Source: Stramenopiles sp. TOSAG23-3
Lineage: Eukaryota; Sar
Direction: 5' to 3'
DNA length: 10,343 bases
Assembly (NCBI GenBank): GCA_900128585.1
Contig: LT642655.1
Location: 1-10,343, forward strand
Within the stretch, counting starts at the first letter, position 1. Every line of letters begins with the position of its first letter. A program made the translations under genes and the position numbers. Shown piece by piece: positions 7,155-10,343 of the stretch. Below the pieces are notes generated by a model. That model was not told the DNA's origin. It was given only the letters and a program-made list of their open reading frames with translations, and did no database searches.

Positions 7155-7835
7155 TCACGAGAAAACCATTTTACTGGGTGCGGTGGGGAATAGTTTTTGT
7201 ACATACGTCATAATTCGCTTCACACTGTTTAATGACTTTCTAGTCGCCTCGTCGTCCATTATATGGGCAATTTTGTTCGCACCAATGCGCTCTCTGCCTC
7301 CACGAGAGTGAATACCTACAGCCGTCACACCGATTGGCCATGGGGAATTGCCAATCGCCATAAGCATGTACTGATCGTGGGCTCTAACGTACTCTTGCTG
7401 TTTCAAATACAACACGATTTTGCTTATGCCGCCTACTACATCAATATGGATCGAACCAGATTTACTCCCTTTGAAAAACGATTTCATGCTTGACTTGACC
7501 TGTTTAAACTGTCCTGTTGCCGCTCGGCCGAGTCCCGAGTTTTTCACCTCCGGTGGACGCGCCAATAAGTCACTCTCCCAGCGCTTCAGTATCGCCTTGA
7601 AATACTCTTTGCTAAACTTGCCCAATTCTTTAAGAGTCAGCTTTTCCAACTCATCGATACTTTGCGGTTGTATCTTTTTCTTTACAGAACCAGCACTCGC
7701 CGAATTGGCGTTTGCACCATTACCACTCCCCCCTTTATCCCCAGCCGTGTTTGGATTTACGGAGCCCGTCCGCTGCTTCTTCGCCACTCCAGGGCGACCC
7801 TCTTCATCCCGACTTCTCTTAAGGTCTTCAGACAT
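7155..7835 (-). CDS. PRP18: Pre-mRNA-splicing factor 18 (Prp18), short form
   Basis: Prp18 is a U5 snRNP-associated factor that acts with Slu7 in the second step of pre-mRNA splicing in the nucleus. The 226-residue protein starts at ATG 7835, with A at -3 and an in-frame TGA 15 bases upstream. Residues 1-55 are a basic, Gly/Ala/Ser-rich, probably disordered leader with a KKQR patch. Residues about 60-217 form the helical Prp18 domain. This includes LKRWESDLLARPPEV (83-97) and the hallmark conserved loop AIGNSPWPIGVTAVGIH (160-176) followed by a GRERI motif (180-184). Usual family members are about 250-340 residues with an N-terminal Prp4-like SFM motif, which is absent here. The gene is divergent from the katanin gene, about 0.93 kb away. 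The retained core matches the part sufficient for yeast Prp18 activity in the published work I recall. Confidence 0.95.
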   Translation of the reverse strand: MSEDLKRSRDEEGRPGVAKKQRTGSVNPNTAGDKGGSGNGANANSASAGSVKKKIQPQSIDELEKLTLKELGKFSKEYFKAILKRWESDLLARPPEVKNSGLGRAATGQFKQVKSSMKSFFKGSKSGSIHIDVVGGISKIVLYLKQQEYVRAHDQYMLMAIGNSPWPIGVTAVGIHSRGGRERIGANKIAHIMDDEATRKSLNSVKRIMTYVQKLFPTAPSKMVFS

Positions 7836-7952
7836 ACTCGCTTGGGCAGATCACAGTAATTTATGCAATTGGTTCTGTTGCAATGAAATCGTATATGATC
7901 TTGTCTATGTAAAGTGTGTTTACTCTTTTCTTCTTTAACGTAAAAATAAATG

Positions 7953-7980
7953 TACAATTGTATAAAATACCGACGGTATT
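7953..7980. promoter_or_regulatory. Two adjacent palindromes upstream of Prp18
   Basis: TACAATTGTA (7953-7962) is a perfect 10-bp palindrome. AATACCG-A-CGGTATT (7966-7980) is a perfect 7-bp inverted repeat around one base. They sit 3 bp apart, about 120-145 bp upstream of the Prp18 ATG in the divergent spacer. They could be protein binding sites. The first is AT-rich enough to arise by chance; the second is less so. Confidence 0.35.
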
Positions 7981-8020
7981 AATAACTAAGACGTTTTCTT
8001 GTAATATATTATTACACTAC

Positions 8021-8118
8021 TGGTGGTGGGGGATGATGATGATGGGAGACACGAAGAAGAAGAAGAAGAAGAAGAAGAAAAGACTTCCTCCTCGTCCCCC
8101 TCCATCTCCTTCTCTCCT
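8021..8118. repeat. GGT/GAT/GAA microsatellites followed by a pyrimidine tract
   Basis: A G/T-rich start (8021-8032) leads into GAT repeats (8031-8043), then an uninterrupted purine run of GAA repeats (8053-8083). A C/T-rich stretch follows directly (8084-8118, with few interruptions). The purine run and the following pyrimidine run can pair imperfectly with each other. The composition resembles the tract at 170-337. It is likely a simple repeat in the divergent promoter region. Confidence 0.8.
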
Positions 8119-8171
8119 ACACAAAATATTAATATAAATGAAGTATAAAGCCAACATGTGGACGGATGATA

Positions 8172-8444
8172 TACCTATAATAATAATACTAATACCATAA
8201 TGTACCTATATAATAACTAACAAAAGTACAACATTATTTGTACTTTTCATCTACCGGTACCTATACTCGTAGTAGGTATGAAACAATATAAATGCCGGTG
8301 TACACTACAATGCTGTAACGAGAGAAAAAAAATAGATTCAAACAACAATCAAAATAAAATAAACATGGAAACAGCAACAGCTGCTGCTGGCTGCTGCCGT
8401 TATTATTTTTATTATTTATTATATAACCTACCGGTACCTGGTAG
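8172..8444. repeat. Cluster of TACCTATA and CTACCGGTACCT motifs
   Basis: TACCTATA occurs exactly three times (8172-8179, 8203-8210, 8258-8265). CTACCGGTACCT occurs twice (8251-8262 and 8428-8439), and each copy contains the 8-bp palindrome TACCGGTA. The second copy is framed by CTACC and GGTAG arms (8428-8432 and 8440-8444). The motifs stand out because the surrounding sequence is poor in C and G. They may be regulatory sites in the Prp18/katanin divergent spacer or part of a dispersed repeat; neither is proven. A small near-palindrome of CAG/CTG triplets (8372-8389) lies between the two long copies. Confidence 0.45.
8222..8247. repeat. Perfect 10-bp inverted repeat, 6-base loop
   Basis: AAAAGTACAA (8222-8231) and TTGTACTTTT (8238-8247) are exact reverse complements around a 6-base loop. 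The structure lies between the second and third TACCTATA copies, about 520 bp upstream of the katanin ATG. It may be a stem-loop in a transcript or a dyad for a DNA-binding protein. Confidence 0.5.
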
Positions 8445-8769
8445 AGATGGTAGACCTAGTATTGTGTTGGTAATAAATTAATAAATATACTACTAACTAC
8501 TACTCACCAGTCAGAAGAAATAATAAAAAAAAAAAAATATTTACAAGACAACAACGTAACAGCAAAAACAGTTGAAACACAAAATTGAAAATATTATATA
8601 ATAATATATGAGACATTGAGAATAAAGAATGAATTGTTTTGTATCGGATCGAAAGAATAACAATCAGAAACACATAAGTCAAGAGTTCTATCTGAAGTCG
8701 ATAGCCCCAACCTGTAACAGCGCGGGAGGGACAAAGTCAACGAAAGAGCGAACCAACCTGCAGTGAACA
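8445..8769 (+). promoter_or_regulatory. Proximal upstream region of the katanin gene
   Basis: AT-rich sequence with an A-run (about 8525-8537) and TATA-like stretches (about 8594-8609) changes near 8640 to more balanced, purine-rich sequence leading to the ATG at 8770. The compositional change suggests that the leader begins somewhere between about 8610 and 8700, but no core promoter element can be named with confidence. Confidence 0.3.
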
Positions 8770-10343
8770 ATGTCCGAAACGCTGAGGGCTCTGAAAGCCC
8801 GGAGCGAAGCCAGGCTGCACGAAGAAAAACGCGTTGTAGATAGAAACCGTAATATTCTGACACTGGTGTTGAGGCATTTGGTCGACCATGGGTATGTCGA
8901 TACGGCAGAGCGATTGCAAACGGAGGGGGGGGTCTCTCTCTCAAAGTACGACGTGGCCGACAACGTGGACTTGACGGGCATAGTCCATCAGTGGGAAGAC
9001 TATCACGCTTTTAAGTTTGGAAAACCCCCGAAAATCGTCAGGCGAAACGATAGTTTTTCCTCCGTGGAATCGACGTCCGGTGCTACCAAGCAAAAATCTT
9101 CCACAAGTAGACATAATAAAAGTTCGTCAGCGAGTTCCGAGAACAAGAAGGAGAAGCATAAAGCAAAGGAAAGACGAGATAAACGCAACAACTACTCTGG
9201 CCACGTGGGCAAAGGTGGCGTGGACGGCAACGCCGTCCCCACTGCGCTCAAGGGAAAACTGAAATCTTTGCAGCCCGTCTTGCCATCGTCCGGCGCTGGT
9301 GTGTCTCCTGCAGCTCCAGGTGGAGGTGCGGGAGGGATTGGTATCGAAGGAAATAAAATAAACGTACAGCACGGTCGTCCCCAGGTTGCGAAGCAAATAG
9401 GATCGGAGGACCAGCGTCTCCTGAAACCCCTCCCTAGCTTTGCCGACTCAGAAACCAGAGCACTCGGAAGCGTTATTACCCGGGACATATACCAGCGGAG
9501 CCCTGGGGTGTACTGGGATGATGTTGTAGAACTTCACCACGCGAAGAAACTTTTGAAAGAAGCAGTCGTCATGCCGACAAAATACCCGGAGTTGTTTACT
9601 GGCTTACTTGCACCGTGGAAGGGCATCCTTCTATTCGGCCCCCCGGGCACCGGCAAAACTATGCTGGCACGGGCGGTAGCAACGGAATGCCATACTACTT
9701 TTTTCAATATATCCGCATCTTCCATCGTGAGCAAATACAGGGGGGACTCGGAAAAATTGATCCGGGTTTTGTTTGAGTTGGCCCGGTACCACGCACCATC
9801 TACAATTTTTATCGACGAGATCGATTCGATCATGTCAGCCCGGGGATCGGGTCAAGAGCATGAGGCAAGCCGTCGCATGAAGACGGAACTACTGATCCAG
9901 ATGGACGGGCTGGCAAAAGGAGACGAACTCGTATTTGTTCTGGCTGCGAGCAACCTGCCGCTGGAAAAGCGGATACTGGTTCCACTCCCGGGGCAACATG
10001 CCCGGAAGGTCATGTTTGAGAAGCTCCTTAGCAAATCAAAAGTTTCCTTAACGAAACCTGGGGGGGAAGGCGGCACCGCCGAGCCTGGTTCTTCCAAAGG
10101 CAGTGTCGACTGTTCGCTTATGGCCGACCGGACAGAAGGTTACTCGGGTGCCGACATACACCTGGTGGCCAAGGAAGCAGCCATGCGACCTCTGCGGCGC
10201 CTAATGGGAAAGCTTGAGGCCCTAGACGACGATCAACTAAATTCGAAAAGCCTACAAGATGCTATGGATCCTATTTCTATGGCCGACGTCCTTGCTGCCC
10301 TTGAATGCACCAAAGCATCAACCAGTACGAAAACAGACAAGTA
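8770..10343 (+). CDS. KATNAL2: Katanin p60 ATPase-like 2 (KATNAL2-type AAA+ ATPase), 3' end cut by window
   Basis: This frame is open for 524 codons to the window edge. The ATG at 8770 follows an in-frame TGA at 8764 and has A at -3. Residues 26-58 form a LisH motif, followed by the KATNAL2-typical stretch to KPPKIVRR (85-92). A charged, Ser/Gly-rich linker spans about 93-235. The AAA+ domain has WDDV (249-252), Walker A GPPGTGKT (290-297), pore loop KYRG (322-325), Walker B IFIDEID (346-352), sensor-1 Asn395 and EGYSGADI (456-463). Family members are AAA+ ATPases of the microtubule-severing katanin group; KATNAL2 is linked to cilia, centrioles and sperm flagella in animals. Oddity: NLP (395-397) runs straight into LEKRIL, omitting about ten residues that normally end in the Arg-finger LRR. 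The sequence stops after DK plus TA, where relatives have a Tyr shortly before their C-terminus, so probably fewer than 25 residues are missing. Confidence 0.93.
   Translation, partial: MSETLRALKARSEARLHEEKRVVDRNRNILTLVLRHLVDHGYVDTAERLQTEGGVSLSKYDVADNVDLTGIVHQWEDYHAFKFGKPPKIVRRNDSFSSVESTSGATKQKSSTSRHNKSSSASSENKKEKHKAKERRDKRNNYSGHVGKGGVDGNAVPTALKGKLKSLQPVLPSSGAGVSPAAPGGGAGGIGIEGNKINVQHGRPQVAKQIGSEDQRLLKPLPSFADSETRALGSVITRDIYQRSPGVYWDDVVELHHAKKLLKEAVVMPTKYPELFTGLLAPWKGILLFGPPGTGKTMLARAVATECHTTFFNISASSIVSKYRGDSEKLIRVLFELARYHAPSTIFIDEIDSIMSARGSGQEHEASRRMKTELLIQMDGLAKGDELVFVLAASNLPLEKRILVPLPGQHARKVMFEKLLSKSKVSLTKPGGEGGTAEPGSSKGSVDCSLMADRTEGYSGADIHLVAKEAAMRPLRRLMGKLEALDDDQLNSKSLQDAMDPISMADVLAALECTKASTSTKTDK

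Noticed and set aside
8278-8481. 67-residue frame with several cysteines
   Set aside because: It spans microsatellites and AT-rich spacer, with runs of Asn, Ala and Tyr, and looks like a chance frame.
8925-8932. Run of eight Gs in the katanin gene as a possible frameshift site
   Set aside because: The frame across it stays in register with LisH-region residues on both sides, so no shift is needed.
8594-10097. Minus-strand frames opposite the katanin gene
   Set aside because: They are antisense shadows of a gene with clear AAA+ motifs.
1-10343. CRISPR array, transposon ends, phage or bacterial defence genes
   Set aside because: No spaced repeats, transposase or integrase frames, or prokaryotic gene layout were seen; the genes are eukaryotic nuclear types.

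Overview
The window looks like nuclear DNA from a unicellular eukaryote. It carries a multi-domain chromatin methyltransferase, a splicing factor (Prp18) and a katanin-like microtubule ATPase. Each gene stands alone as an intron-free reading frame, and the spacers are AT-rich and full of microsatellites. Stop codons fit the standard code. Each start codon has an A at -3 and follows an in-frame stop. The SDG2/ATXR3-type SET gene and the AT-rich spacers next to more balanced coding DNA suggest an alga or stramenopile, perhaps diatom-like. That placement is a weak guess. A KATNAL2-type katanin is typical of lineages that can build cilia or flagella.

Layout: 1-531 is a low-complexity leader with a long GAA polypurine tract and a hairpin followed by a T-run. 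A small acidic protein of unknown function lies at 532-897 (+). A 105-bp convergent spacer (898-1002) holds a two-copy 23-bp repeat, each copy with an AATAAA. A 1695-residue protein occupies 1003-6090 (-): bromodomain, SDG2/ATXR3-type SET, two HMG boxes, CW zinc finger and Tudor-knot/chromo-barrel domain. An AT-rich spacer (6091-7154) separates it from a short Prp18 gene at 7155-7835 (-). A divergent spacer (7836-8769) with repeats and dyads leads to a KATNAL2-like gene from 8770 (+), which runs off the right edge.

The genes show no operon-like cooperation. The main points of interest are two. The SET protein appears to be an SDG2/ATXR3 scaffold with two related helix-HMG cassettes inserted at two places in its C-terminal region, and with acetyl-lysine and methyl-lysine reader domains at its ends. 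The katanin lacks, in frame, about ten residues that normally hold the AAA+ arginine fingers.
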